Below, one piece after another: positions 17,010 through 24,588 of a stretch of DNA of 43,438 bases. The position numbers and the translations under genes were made by a program. The stretch comes from Desulfobacterales bacterium. Lineage in GTDB: Bacteria > Desulfobacterota > Desulfobacteria > Desulfobacterales > Desulfobacteraceae. The stretch is from positions 1 to 43,438 of the forward strand of contig JAKSAX010000116.1 in assembly GCA_022361395.1 (NCBI GenBank). The letters run 5' to 3'. The notes below the pieces were generated by a model. The model ran no database searches. It was not told the DNA's origin and saw only the letters and a list, made by a program, of their open reading frames with translations. Positions within the stretch are counted from its first letter, which is position 1. Each line of letters starts with the position of its first letter.

Positions 17010-17735
17010 ATGGGATCCTGTGAAAACAGCCTGAAGGTCTTTGCCGTGATTGTTGCCGGAGGCAGAGGGCTTCGCATGCAGTCGGACCGGAAAAAACAAT
17101 ATATGGTTCTGGATAAAATTCCGGTGCTGGTCAGGACGCTTATGGTATTTGACCGGCATTTCCGGACGGATGAGATCATCCTGGTCGTACCGGAATCTGA
17201 TGCGGATTTTTGCCGGCATGACCTGATCGCCCCCTATGAGATAAAGACGCCTCTGCATATCGTTCCGGGGGGAATCACCAGGCAGGATTCAGTGAATAAC
17301 GGACTGGACAAGGTAGACAAACTTTCCGCCAACCCCAAAACAACTTTAGTATCTGTTCACGACGGGGTCCGTCCTTTTGTTTCCCCTGAACTTGTGGATG
17401 CTTGTCTGGACAAGGCAATGGAGACCGGAGCCTGCATTCCTTCGCTTCAGCTCACCGACACCATAAAGATGAGCAAAGGGGGAACCCAGGTCAATGAAAC
17501 TCTGGACCGGAGCCGGCTTTACAGCGCCCAGACCCCCCAGGTGTTCCGCCTGGACCTGATATTGTCAGCTTTTACCCATGCTGAAGAGACCGGGTTTTCA
17601 GGGACCGATGAAGCCTCTGTTCTGGAGCATGCCGGCATACCTGTCCACATGGTTCCCGGTGCCTTGTTCAATATCAAATTAACTACCCCACGGGATCTGG
17701 ATCTGGCAGATTTCCTGCTGTCGCGAAATCTCTGA
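17010..17735 (+). CDS. ispD: 2-C-methyl-D-erythritol 4-phosphate cytidylyltransferase
   Basis: This is the third enzyme of the MEP isoprenoid pathway; it joins CTP and MEP to give CDP-ME. It has 241 residues. The N-terminal nucleotide loop VIVAGGRGLRM with the following KKQY, the VHDGVRPF motif and the late TDEASVLE segment with a final TTPRDL identify IspD. The usual Pro before Lys-Gln is Lys here. An ideal AAAGGAGG ribosome site overlaps the stop codon of the HPr-fusion gene, so the two are likely cotranscribed. No ispF follows; instead a convergent gene starts its 3' end 3 nt away. Confidence 0.94.
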   Translation: MGSCENSLKVFAVIVAGGRGLRMQSDRKKQYMVLDKIPVLVRTLMVFDRHFRTDEIILVVPESDADFCRHDLIAPYEIKTPLHIVPGGITRQDSVNNGLDKVDKLSANPKTTLVSVHDGVRPFVSPELVDACLDKAMETGACIPSLQLTDTIKMSKGGTQVNETLDRSRLYSAQTPQVFRLDLILSAFTHAEETGFSGTDEASVLEHAGIPVHMVPGALFNIKLTTPRDLDLADFLLSRNL

Positions 17736-17738
17736 TTT

Positions 17739-18266
17739 TCAGACCCTGTAATGGCCGCGAATTGCCTCGGCCAGTCTCTTGGGAAAGGGAACAGCCTCAG
17801 CTTTATCGTTGGTGCAGACCAGGTTCAGTTCAACCTGGTTTTTAAGCGTCGTTTTCCCGGTTTCAGGATCCGTGGCGATCATTTTCTGAATAACGCCGAG
17901 ACTCCGGGCCCGCAGCCATGAAACCCTGGTGAGGACGTGTATTTCCTCACCGTAAAAAACAGGTTTGAAAAAACGGGTGTGCAGTTCAGCAACAGAGAGG
18001 TTCAGGCCCTGGTTCATGAGAGAGAGGTAGGAAACCCCCAGGTCAGCTAAAAACCTGTCCCTTGCCTGGTTATACAGGGCAAAGTACTTGCCGTGGTATA
18101 TACCCCCGCCATAGTCTGTATCAGAGACCTGGGGTACCACCTCAGTCCTATGCCATTTTTCTGTATTCATTGTCTGAGTCCCGGGCATACCGGCTTGTAC
18201 TCCGCTGCTTGAACCGGCGGCTGAACCAGTGGGTAAATCAGGTGGATCGGTAATTACTTGTTTCAT
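17739..18266 (-). CDS. Acyl-CoA thioesterase, hotdog fold (YbgC/4HBT type)
   Basis: The protein has up to 175 residues. The hotdog domain starts near residue 43 with VSDTDYGGGIYHGKYF, in which the Asp (DTDYGG) and the following HGKY fit the 4-hydroxybenzoyl-CoA thioesterase/YbgC active site. The FKPVFYGEEIHV strand also matches. The family hydrolyses short or medium acyl-CoA thioesters. The first roughly 40 residues (Gly/Ser/Pro-rich) are not part of the fold. The true start may be the ATG at 18170, which would give 143 residues, closer to the usual YbgC length. Neither start has a strong ribosome site. Its end is 3 nt from the end of ispD on the other strand. Confidence 0.85.
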   Translation of the reverse strand: MKQVITDPPDLPTGSAAGSSSGVQAGMPGTQTMNTEKWHRTEVVPQVSDTDYGGGIYHGKYFALYNQARDRFLADLGVSYLSLMNQGLNLSVAELHTRFFKPVFYGEEIHVLTRVSWLRARSLGVIQKMIATDPETGKTTLKNQVELNLVCTNDKAEAVPFPKRLAEAIRGHYRV

Positions 18267-18366
18267 ATGCCTTGCAACTTATCGCTTTACTTTATAGGGA
18301 ATTTGTGCAACATTTTGTCCATGTTTGGCTTTAAAGAATTCGCTTCCATGTGTCAAGCATTTGTTA

Positions 18367-18426
18367 TTGACTTTGAAATAAAGTTACGCATAATAGAACT
18401 TTAGAATAAAGTCTCAGCATAATAGA
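18367..18426 (+). promoter_or_regulatory. Promoter with two operator-like repeats
   Basis: A sigma-70-like promoter is present: TTGACT (18367-18372), 16 bp, CATAAT (18389-18394). A palindromic 14-mer CTTTRRAATAAAGT occurs twice, at 18371-18384 and 18399-18412, exactly 28 bp apart. Each copy is followed after 3-4 bp by GCATAATAGA (18388-18397 and 18417-18426). The repeats overlap the promoter, so a dimeric regulator could bind there. The regulator is unknown. Confidence 0.55.
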
Positions 18427-18472
18427 GAAAAATTGCCTGAATTTTACGCTAACCATGCCGGAGGTGCCTCAA

Positions 18473-19411
18473 ATGGCGGAAAAACCCGCAATAAAGATTG
18501 GCTATCTGAAAATTACCGATCATCTAATTCTTGGTGTTACAGCTCGGAAACTTGAAAAAGGAATGGAAGAATTCGAGCATTGTACACTTGAACCTGTGGT
18601 GAAAAACGGCTGGAACGAAGTAGCAGATGCCCTTGCCGTAAAATCCTTGGATGGTGCTCTTGTCCTGGCGCCTACGGCCATGGACCTGTTTAAATCCGGT
18701 GTGGATCTTAAATTACTGCTTTTGACCCACAAATCCGGCAGTATTCTAGTGAAAAACAAAAAGGCCAATATTCAGTCCATTGAAGATTTCGCCGGGAAAA
18801 CCGTTCTTATCCCCTATCAATTATCCGTTCATAATATGCTGTTTCATAAGCTGCTGTCGGAAAAGGGCTTAAAGCCCGGCCGGGCAACTGAAAAAGATAT
18901 TGACGTGACCCTTGAGGTAGTGGCGCCTTTCCAGATGCCGGAAGCCCTAGAGTATGACGATGAAGGCGAAATAGGCGGATTTATAGTGGCTGAGCCTTTT
19001 GGCTCCCAGGTCATTGCCAAAGGGCACGGGGAAGAGTTTTACCTGTCCAAAGACCTCTGGCCCGGGCATCCCTGCTGTGTCTTTGTCATGCGGACCGAAG
19101 TCCTTGAAAAGAATCCGGAAGCCATTCAGGAGATCTGCACGAGTTTTGTCAGATCGGGCCTTGCCATTGATGCTCAGCCGGAGCCGGCCGCCATCATCGG
19201 CGGGGAGTTCCTCTCCCAGGATAAAGAGGTTGTTCAGAAGGTTTTGACGGAGCCGCCGGACCGCATCCTTACAGGGGAGTTGTTTCCCAATATTGAAGAC
19301 CTGGATACCATCCAGAAATACATGATGGATGAGATGAAGATCATGACCAGCCTGATTGATCTTGAGAAATTTATGGACACCCGGTTTGCCAAGGCTGCCG
19401 GAGCCAAGTAA
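18473..19411 (+). CDS. Orphan substrate-binding-like protein without signal peptide
   Basis: The roughly 312-residue protein resembles NMT1/SsuA/NrtA-type substrate-binding proteins of ABC transporters: IKIGYLKITDHLIL at the start, DLKLLLLTHKSG, then FAGKTVLIPYQLSVHN and GGFIVAEPFGSQ. Such proteins are normally exported, but this one begins directly with the first domain strand and has no signal peptide or lipobox, so it should stay in the cytoplasm. No permease or ATPase gene is near. It may act as a ligand sensor or a metabolite carrier. The ATG at 18473 was chosen because GGAGG (18460-18464) lies 8 nt upstream. An earlier ATG at 18455 has no ribosome site. Confidence 0.75.
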   Translation: MAEKPAIKIGYLKITDHLILGVTARKLEKGMEEFEHCTLEPVVKNGWNEVADALAVKSLDGALVLAPTAMDLFKSGVDLKLLLLTHKSGSILVKNKKANIQSIEDFAGKTVLIPYQLSVHNMLFHKLLSEKGLKPGRATEKDIDVTLEVVAPFQMPEALEYDDEGEIGGFIVAEPFGSQVIAKGHGEEFYLSKDLWPGHPCCVFVMRTEVLEKNPEAIQEICTSFVRSGLAIDAQPEPAAIIGGEFLSQDKEVVQKVLTEPPDRILTGELFPNIEDLDTIQKYMMDEMKIMTSLIDLEKFMDTRFAKAAGAK

Positions 19412-19441
19412 ATCCCCTTCTCATTCGTATATGCCAGTCAG

Positions 19442-19476
19442 ATAAGCCTGATTCCTTAGAAGAACAGGCTTATTTT
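19442..19476 (+). terminator. Intrinsic terminator after the substrate-binding-like gene
   Basis: ATAAGCCTG (19442-19450) pairs with CAGGCTTAT (19465-19473) around a 14-nt loop, followed by a T-run. It overlaps the last codons of the convergent repeat-protein gene. Confidence 0.75.
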
Positions 19477-21206
19477 GCTGAGTCAATGAACCCGTAAATT
19501 TTAGTGATGGCCTTTTCAGCCCACTTAGGTTTTCCCGACAGTGTGGCAACCCCGTCAGCATTCAATCTCTCTGTTGTTTCAGCCGCACTTAACCCCTGGG
19601 ATTTCAACTCAATAATAATTTTCATCACCGCTGCCTTGTACTTGCCCAGGTCCTGATCCGGGGTAATGTCCGGTTTCAGCGACGGTACCGCTGCTTCCGG
19701 CGTATCAACCAGGGCGGACAGGTCATCCATTGGCTGGCCGTCTTGAGAATCCCCGCCTTCTTCAACCAGCGCCCACAGATCATCACCCTGCTCCCCTGAT
19801 CCTGAATCAGTATCCGGGGAGTCAACCAGAAGGGATAAATCATCAAGTGGCGGAGTACTCTCTGCCGGGGAATCGACCAGAAGAGAGAGGTCATCCAAGG
19901 GCAGGGCCTCTTCCACGGGAGGTTCGACCAATAATGACAGGTTGTCGAGATCATCCCGGGCTTCAGGGGACGGGGGCTCTTTTTCAGGTTTATAGTCCAC
20001 AAGCTGGGACAGGTCATCCAGATCCGCTTCAGCAGGCCCCTGAGACGGGACATCAACAAGGGCGGACAGATCATCAAGTTCCGGAAGGCCTTCATCCACA
20101 AGGCTGTACAGGTCGTCTGTCCCGGTGTCCTGAAGGGCCGGCACCTCGTCTACCAGGGCCGACAGATCGTCATCCGGTTCAGGCAGACCGAAATCCTCTT
20201 CCAGCAGGTCTTCCAAATCATCCAGGCCGTCACCGGAATCGGTTTCCGATATTGTATCTATCAGCGTTGACAGATCATCAAGCTCTTCCGTGGTCTGGTC
20301 TTCAACAAGCATGGACAGGTCGTCCAGATCGAGGCCTTCATCAGGCTCTCCGTCATCCAGCACAATGTCATCAAGGTCAATGGAATCAATCTCTGTATCC
20401 ATCCCGCCGAGGTCACCGGGCGAAACTTCCGTGCACGCGTCAAACATATCTTCCAGGTCAAGATCATCTATATCAAGATCATCTGCCCCCCGGTCATCCA
20501 ACTCCGGGCCGCCAGGGGTAAAATCATCTGTTTCCAGATCCTCCGGAGTCAACTCCGCCGGTTCCATACTTCCGTTTATGCCGGCGTGGCTGTCCGGTGT
20601 TTCCGGCAGGTCTTCGCTCAGGTCAACCTCGTTCATGGTGAGAGCATGGGCTGCCTGGCCGGCAATCTCCATGGTCTCATTGTCAACAGCCCTTTGCCGG
20701 TTCATCTCCTGAAGCGCTGCCGCAATATTGTTCATGGCATCGGCTTTTTTCTCTTCAGCCTCAGCCCTCTTTTCAATGGCTACCGCTTTTCTCTCTTCAG
20801 CTTCAGCCCTTTTTTCATGGGCCCTGGCAATCCGGTTCTGATGGCCTTTGATATCCTGGAACAGGTCCTGGATAAATCCCAGGGCATCCTTGCTCATGCG
20901 GATATCCCTTTCCTCTGGTGTATGATTTCCCGGTCCGGTCCCGGCGGGGTGACTATCTGCCGGATCTTTATCTGCCGGGTCTTTTGCCAGGATCTCTTCG
21001 ATCTGGGAGGGGAGCATACCCCCGTCAAGCAGATCCCGGATTTTAAACATCACTGGAATGGATAACGGCGAATAGAGATGATCTCCATTGATTCGGTCAA
21101 AGGGAAGCCATTGGCTGAACCGTTTTAGAATGAACTTGACAGTGGCCCTGCCTACATCCAGTTCTTTGATGAGGTCATCAATGCTTAAGGTATTCGCCTG
21201 GGTCAT
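19470..21206 (-). CDS. HTH-like protein with eleven DLSxLVD repeats
   Basis: The 578-residue protein has four parts. Residues about 7-75 look like a MerR-type winged-helix DNA-binding region (SIDDLIKELDVGRATVKF, then YSPLSIPVMFKIRDLL). Residues about 125-170 are a coiled coil with EKRAEAEERK-type repeats. Residues 295-502 are very acidic and hold eleven copies of D-[DN]-L-[SYW]-x-L-[VI]-[DE] spaced about 14-25 residues apart (for example DDLSALVD, DDLSLLVD). The last 60 residues are a helical domain (ELKSQGLSAAETTERLN, then WAEKAITKIYGFI) like the DNA-reading end of some recombinases. It is probably a regulator or DNA-organising protein with multivalent short linear motifs. No named family is recognised. 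AGAGG lies 5 nt before the ATG. Confidence 0.7.
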   Translation of the reverse strand: MTQANTLSIDDLIKELDVGRATVKFILKRFSQWLPFDRINGDHLYSPLSIPVMFKIRDLLDGGMLPSQIEEILAKDPADKDPADSHPAGTGPGNHTPEERDIRMSKDALGFIQDLFQDIKGHQNRIARAHEKRAEAEERKAVAIEKRAEAEEKKADAMNNIAAALQEMNRQRAVDNETMEIAGQAAHALTMNEVDLSEDLPETPDSHAGINGSMEPAELTPEDLETDDFTPGGPELDDRGADDLDIDDLDLEDMFDACTEVSPGDLGGMDTEIDSIDLDDIVLDDGEPDEGLDLDDLSMLVEDQTTEELDDLSTLIDTISETDSGDGLDDLEDLLEEDFGLPEPDDDLSALVDEVPALQDTGTDDLYSLVDEGLPELDDLSALVDVPSQGPAEADLDDLSQLVDYKPEKEPPSPEARDDLDNLSLLVEPPVEEALPLDDLSLLVDSPAESTPPLDDLSLLVDSPDTDSGSGEQGDDLWALVEEGGDSQDGQPMDDLSALVDTPEAAVPSLKPDITPDQDLGKYKAAVMKIIIELKSQGLSAAETTERLNADGVATLSGKPKWAEKAITKIYGFIDSAK

Positions 21207-21263
21207 TTTATCCTCTCTGTTTAGTGCTGGTCTGTTTAACCCTGTTGTTCTCTGTTTTATTAA

Positions 21264-21292
21264 CCGGTGCCTGACCGTCAGGTAACCACCGG
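21264..21292 (-). promoter_or_regulatory. Nested hairpin between nitroreductase and repeat-protein genes
   Basis: An outer 6-bp stem CCGGTG/CACCGG (21264-21269, 21287-21292) encloses an inner CCTGA-CCG-TCAGG stem (21270-21282) and a TAAC bulge. Read leftward it is followed by TTAATAAAA, not a clean T-run. It could be a weak terminator, an RNA processing site or an attenuator between the two genes. Confidence 0.4.
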
Positions 21293-21301
21293 ATCTCCGG
21301 T

Positions 21302-22207
21302 TTATTTATACCGGACCAGCGGTCTCTTCCTTCCGGTTATCCGCTGATAGGATTCATCCGGATATCCCAGCGCAATAACTGCATGGGTTTTCTCCGATCC
21401 GGGAATACCAAGTTTTTTCTGGATGGACCGGTCTGCCTTCATGGCTTCCACTGCAAACCCGATCAGGCATGTGCCAAGCCCCATGGTATGGGCGCCCAGC
21501 AGGATGTTGCCGGCCGCAAGCATGGCATCTTCCTTGGGGCAGCTTGCATCCGGGGCAGCACCCACAAGGATGCAGGCGGTGGCACCGTGGAAAAGCCTGT
21601 CCCTGTTATGGTGCTCCATTTCGTACATAGCCTCTTTTACGGATTCGTAATACTCCTTGTAATATGCGTCCAGCGCCTTGTATCCCACAAGGCTGAGGCC
21701 CTTTCTTAAAACAGGGTTTTCCGCCTTTTTATTGAGGCCGGTAAAAAACTCCTTTACCAAGTCCCCGAATTCCAGTACCGCCTCCCGGGTTGACATACAG
21801 GTAAAGGTCCACTCCTGGCTGTTGGTGCCCGAGGGCGCAAGACAGGCAAGTTTAACCAGGTCTTCAAGAACATCGGTTTCAACCGGTTTTTTCTTAAAGT
21901 TTCTGCAGGATCTCCTGGAGGCCATTACCCGTGCAAGATCCCCCGGCCCGAATCCGCCAAAGGGAAGCCAGTCATGGTCCAGTGAAAAGGAGGTAAACTC
22001 AGTCATTGAGGTATCCAGGGCTTTAACCGTTATTGCACCGCCGGGACAGACAGCCGCACAATGCCCGCAGGACAGCGATTTGTCTCCGACAACCCTGGCG
22101 ATGCCGTTCTCAACCGACAAGGTTTCGGAAGGACATACCCGCACACAGCTTCCGCATCCGGTACATTTTTCAGGATCAACAACCGTGGTCACTATTCTAC
22201 TGTTCAT
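21302..22207 (-). CDS. Ferredoxin-nitroreductase fusion
   Basis: The roughly 301-residue protein starts with a 2x[4Fe-4S]-type ferredoxin domain. The first cluster motif is complete (C15, C18, C21, C25). In the second the first Cys is replaced by Ser44, leaving C47, C50 and C54 (SCGHCAAVCPGG). A nitroreductase domain follows (SRRSCRNFKKKPV, LAPSGTNSQEW, MGLGTCLIGF), which binds FMN and normally reduces nitro or quinone groups or acts in other flavin redox steps. The domain order is common in anaerobes. The ATG at 22207 was preferred over an in-frame TTG at 22219. It is divergent from prkA. Confidence 0.9.
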   Translation of the reverse strand: MNSRIVTTVVDPEKCTGCGSCVRVCPSETLSVENGIARVVGDKSLSCGHCAAVCPGGAITVKALDTSMTEFTSFSLDHDWLPFGGFGPGDLARVMASRRSCRNFKKKPVETDVLEDLVKLACLAPSGTNSQEWTFTCMSTREAVLEFGDLVKEFFTGLNKKAENPVLRKGLSLVGYKALDAYYKEYYESVKEAMYEMEHHNRDRLFHGATACILVGAAPDASCPKEDAMLAAGNILLGAHTMGLGTCLIGFAVEAMKADRSIQKKLGIPGSEKTHAVIALGYPDESYQRITGRKRPLVRYK

Positions 22208-22319
22208 CAACAGATCCAAAATCTCAGGTTAAATACTGTATTGTTATCATAAAATTAGGAATCGAGAAAGCGTTTATCAACCCGGCGGCATTTGGCACAA
22301 TCGCCAGGACTATTATCGT

Positions 22320-22348
22320 TTGACAGTGATTTTTTTAGTTGTTATATT
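22320..22348 (+). promoter_or_regulatory. prkA: Putative sigma-70 promoter of the prkA cluster
   Basis: TTGACA (22320-22325), 17 bp, TATATT (22343-22348). Transcription from here would give a leader of about 150 nt before the prkA start, containing the two hairpins listed below. I see no -24/-12 sigma-54 match in the gap. Confidence 0.6.
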
Positions 22349-22406
22349 TCTTACTAAGATATCGTATCCAAAGACGCTAAACCCAAAACAACCCGAAATA
22401 ACGTAT

Positions 22407-22430
22407 CCCGGAAACTCGGTATTTTCCGGG
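22407..22430 (+). promoter_or_regulatory. Hairpin in the prkA leader
   Basis: CCCGGAAA (22407-22414) and TTTCCGGG (22423-22430) form a perfect 8-bp stem with an 8-nt loop. No T-run follows, so it is not a simple terminator. It could be an operator or an RNA structure. Confidence 0.55.
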
Positions 22431-22464
22431 CAAACTAATTTACGAATTCCAACCAAATAGAACT

Positions 22465-22498
22465 GGCAGCATTCGCCTCCTTGCTGCCCAGGGGAGGG
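22465..22498 (+). promoter_or_regulatory. Hairpin with anti-Shine-Dalgarno loop before prkA
   Basis: GGCAGC (22465-22470) pairs with GCTGCC (22483-22488). The loop contains CCTCC (22476-22480), complementary to GGAGG in the prkA ribosome site (22493-22497). If both form, the geometry is an H-type pseudoknot hiding the ribosome site. This is inferred from base complementarity only. Confidence 0.4.
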
Positions 22499-22502
22499 TA
22501 AA

Positions 22503-24566
22503 ATGGCCAAAACAGCAGATCCCAAATCTTTAGTCTACCATGTTGATGCCGTAAAAAAAGGCGAGCGGGTTTTTGAGGACGCCTTCCAGGGGGTGTCCAG
22601 GATGATTCTGGACGCCGGGATCCGGAAGGTGACGGTAAAGGGGAAAACCACCTATCAGTTTGACCTGTTCAGCCAGGGAAAGAAACACCTGGTGGGGATG
22701 TATGATGAAATCAACTCTTTTGTTTCATTTGTAAAGGATGCATCTGAAGGCGGCTCGTCCCGTGAGATGGCCTATGTTCTGGTCGGGGAACCGGGGAACG
22801 GTAAAACCTTTTTTGTGGAATATCTCTGTGCCCGGTACCGCGAATTTTTATCCATTGACCGGAACCGGAAGTATACCTTTAAATTCAAAAACCTGGATAA
22901 AATCGGGGGATATGGCAACATACAGACCATTGAGTCCCAGACTTATGAGGATCCGATGATCCTTGCCATGAGTTTTAAGGAGACCAGGGACGAATCAATG
23001 ACCTATATGGCCAAGCGGTTTAAGTTCAAGGCCAAGGAGGTTGAGGAACTTTACGACAAGTATCGTCCCATGGGTGCCTGTTCAGCCTATATCTGGAATC
23101 AGATCCGGGAGTTCTGCAACAATGATCCGGCTAAAATGACGGGCTTTATTGAGATAACGCCGGTGCCCTTAATTGAGAGTCTGGGCACCATTACCGGAAA
23201 GTATCCTGCCAAGGACAAGATTACCTCTTCAGCTGTGGATCTGATGGGTGAGGAATCCATCCAGCGCCTGCTGCACATCTCCGATTCCAACAACCCGTAC
23301 CGGTTCGACCTTCGGCGCGGGGCGCTTGCCCGGGTGGCCGGCGGCGGAATTCACTTTTCCGATGAGATATACAAAAATAAAAAGGATTTGGTCCAGGTTT
23401 ATCTGGGGGTTATCCAGAACCGCATGATCGAACTTGATGGGTTTAAATGGCCCATTGACACCCTGATTATCGCCACCTCCAACAACTCCGAATTCAACAC
23501 CTTTTTATCAGAGCGGGAGGAGGCACCCATCGTTGACAGGTGCAGGATCTGCTATGTGGCCCATAACACCGATTACAAGATCCAGAAAACCCTTACCGAA
23601 TACGCCATCGGCACTGATGTGAAACGGTCCCTGGACCAGGAGATCCTTCACCAGGATCCTAATCTGAACTATGCTGCCTCGGCAGCGGTTGTACTGACCC
23701 GCCTGCCCAGGTCCGAGAAACTCACGCCTGTGGAAACCATGAAACTGGCTGCCGGGGAGGTGGCCGGCGAAAAGAGCCTTAAAACCCTGGCAGAGCTCAT
23801 TGACCTGCTCAACCAGGACACGGAGATCACCAAACGTTTCGGTCAGAAAGGGCTTGGCCAGAGAAATTTAGGACGGGCTGTCCAGCTGCTTCTGGAAAGT
23901 TCGGAAACCAACGACGGCAAGTGCATGTTTGCCCTGGATATTTTCAATGCCCTGGAAAGGATCGTTCTGGATTATGTCCAGGAACCGGCGGACCGGACCA
24001 AGTTCATGGAAGACCTGAAGATCGCCAGGGGCCTGTACAGGGAAAAGATCATGACCGAGATGTTCAACGCCTACATGGACGAACCCCTGGCCATTAAAAA
24101 GGATGTCCTCAACTATGTGAACATGATCATCGGTGTGGATGCCGAACACCTCGGGCCTGATATGATGTGGAAATATAAGGATCCCCAGACCGGTGAGCTG
24201 AGGGCGCTCAAGATTGATGAACGGTACATTAAAAATGTCGAAGAACGGCTGGGGCTGAAAACCGAAGAGCAACGGGCCTCTTTCAGGAACTCCATCAGAA
24301 AGATATACGGCCAGAAGCTTTCCGTGGATACCAATTACGACTTTATGGACAACCTGGAACTGGTCAAGGCCATTACCGATGTACGGCTTAAATCCGATAT
24401 TGCAGGGGCTGGTTCCCTTATCGGCGCCCTTGCCAACAGGACCAACGAGGAAAACCAGAAGCTCTATGACCGGATGATATTTACCATGGACGAAAAACTC
24501 GGTTATTGTCCCACCTGTGCCCAGAAGACCATTGAATATTTCTGCAGCCAGGAGGATGACAAATAA
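22503..24566 (+). CDS. prkA: PrkA (YeaG) AAA+ serine protein kinase
   Basis: The 687-residue protein matches the PrkA/YeaG family. An N-terminal AAA+ domain has the Walker A GEPGNGKT (95-102). The typical PrkA blocks follow: GALARVAGGGIHFSDEIYK (Walker B-like), LIIATSNNSEF (sensor 1-like) and EAPIVDRCRICYV. The C-terminal region corresponds to the PrkA kinase-like domain, here ending in a CPTC-x(8)-C segment. In E. coli and Bacillus, PrkA-type proteins act in starvation and sporulation-related control, and ATP-dependent protease as well as kinase activity has been discussed. It heads the cluster prkA-yeaH-spoVR-prkA2. The ribosome site GGGGAGGG lies just before the ATG and may be masked by the leader hairpin. 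Confidence 0.95.
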   Translation: MAKTADPKSLVYHVDAVKKGERVFEDAFQGVSRMILDAGIRKVTVKGKTTYQFDLFSQGKKHLVGMYDEINSFVSFVKDASEGGSSREMAYVLVGEPGNGKTFFVEYLCARYREFLSIDRNRKYTFKFKNLDKIGGYGNIQTIESQTYEDPMILAMSFKETRDESMTYMAKRFKFKAKEVEELYDKYRPMGACSAYIWNQIREFCNNDPAKMTGFIEITPVPLIESLGTITGKYPAKDKITSSAVDLMGEESIQRLLHISDSNNPYRFDLRRGALARVAGGGIHFSDEIYKNKKDLVQVYLGVIQNRMIELDGFKWPIDTLIIATSNNSEFNTFLSEREEAPIVDRCRICYVAHNTDYKIQKTLTEYAIGTDVKRSLDQEILHQDPNLNYAASAAVVLTRLPRSEKLTPVETMKLAAGEVAGEKSLKTLAELIDLLNQDTEITKRFGQKGLGQRNLGRAVQLLLESSETNDGKCMFALDIFNALERIVLDYVQEPADRTKFMEDLKIARGLYREKIMTEMFNAYMDEPLAIKKDVLNYVNMIIGVDAEHLGPDMMWKYKDPQTGELRALKIDERYIKNVEERLGLKTEEQRASFRNSIRKIYGQKLSVDTNYDFMDNLELVKAITDVRLKSDIAGAGSLIGALANRTNEENQKLYDRMIFTMDEKLGYCPTCAQKTIEYFCSQEDDK

Positions 24567-24588
24567 AAACCCATAGGGGGACGCGATT

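Noticed and set aside
22464-22486. TGGC...TTGC resembling a sigma-54 promoter before prkA
   Set aside because: The GG to GC distance is about 16 bp, not the required 10. The bases are better explained as the arms of a hairpin.
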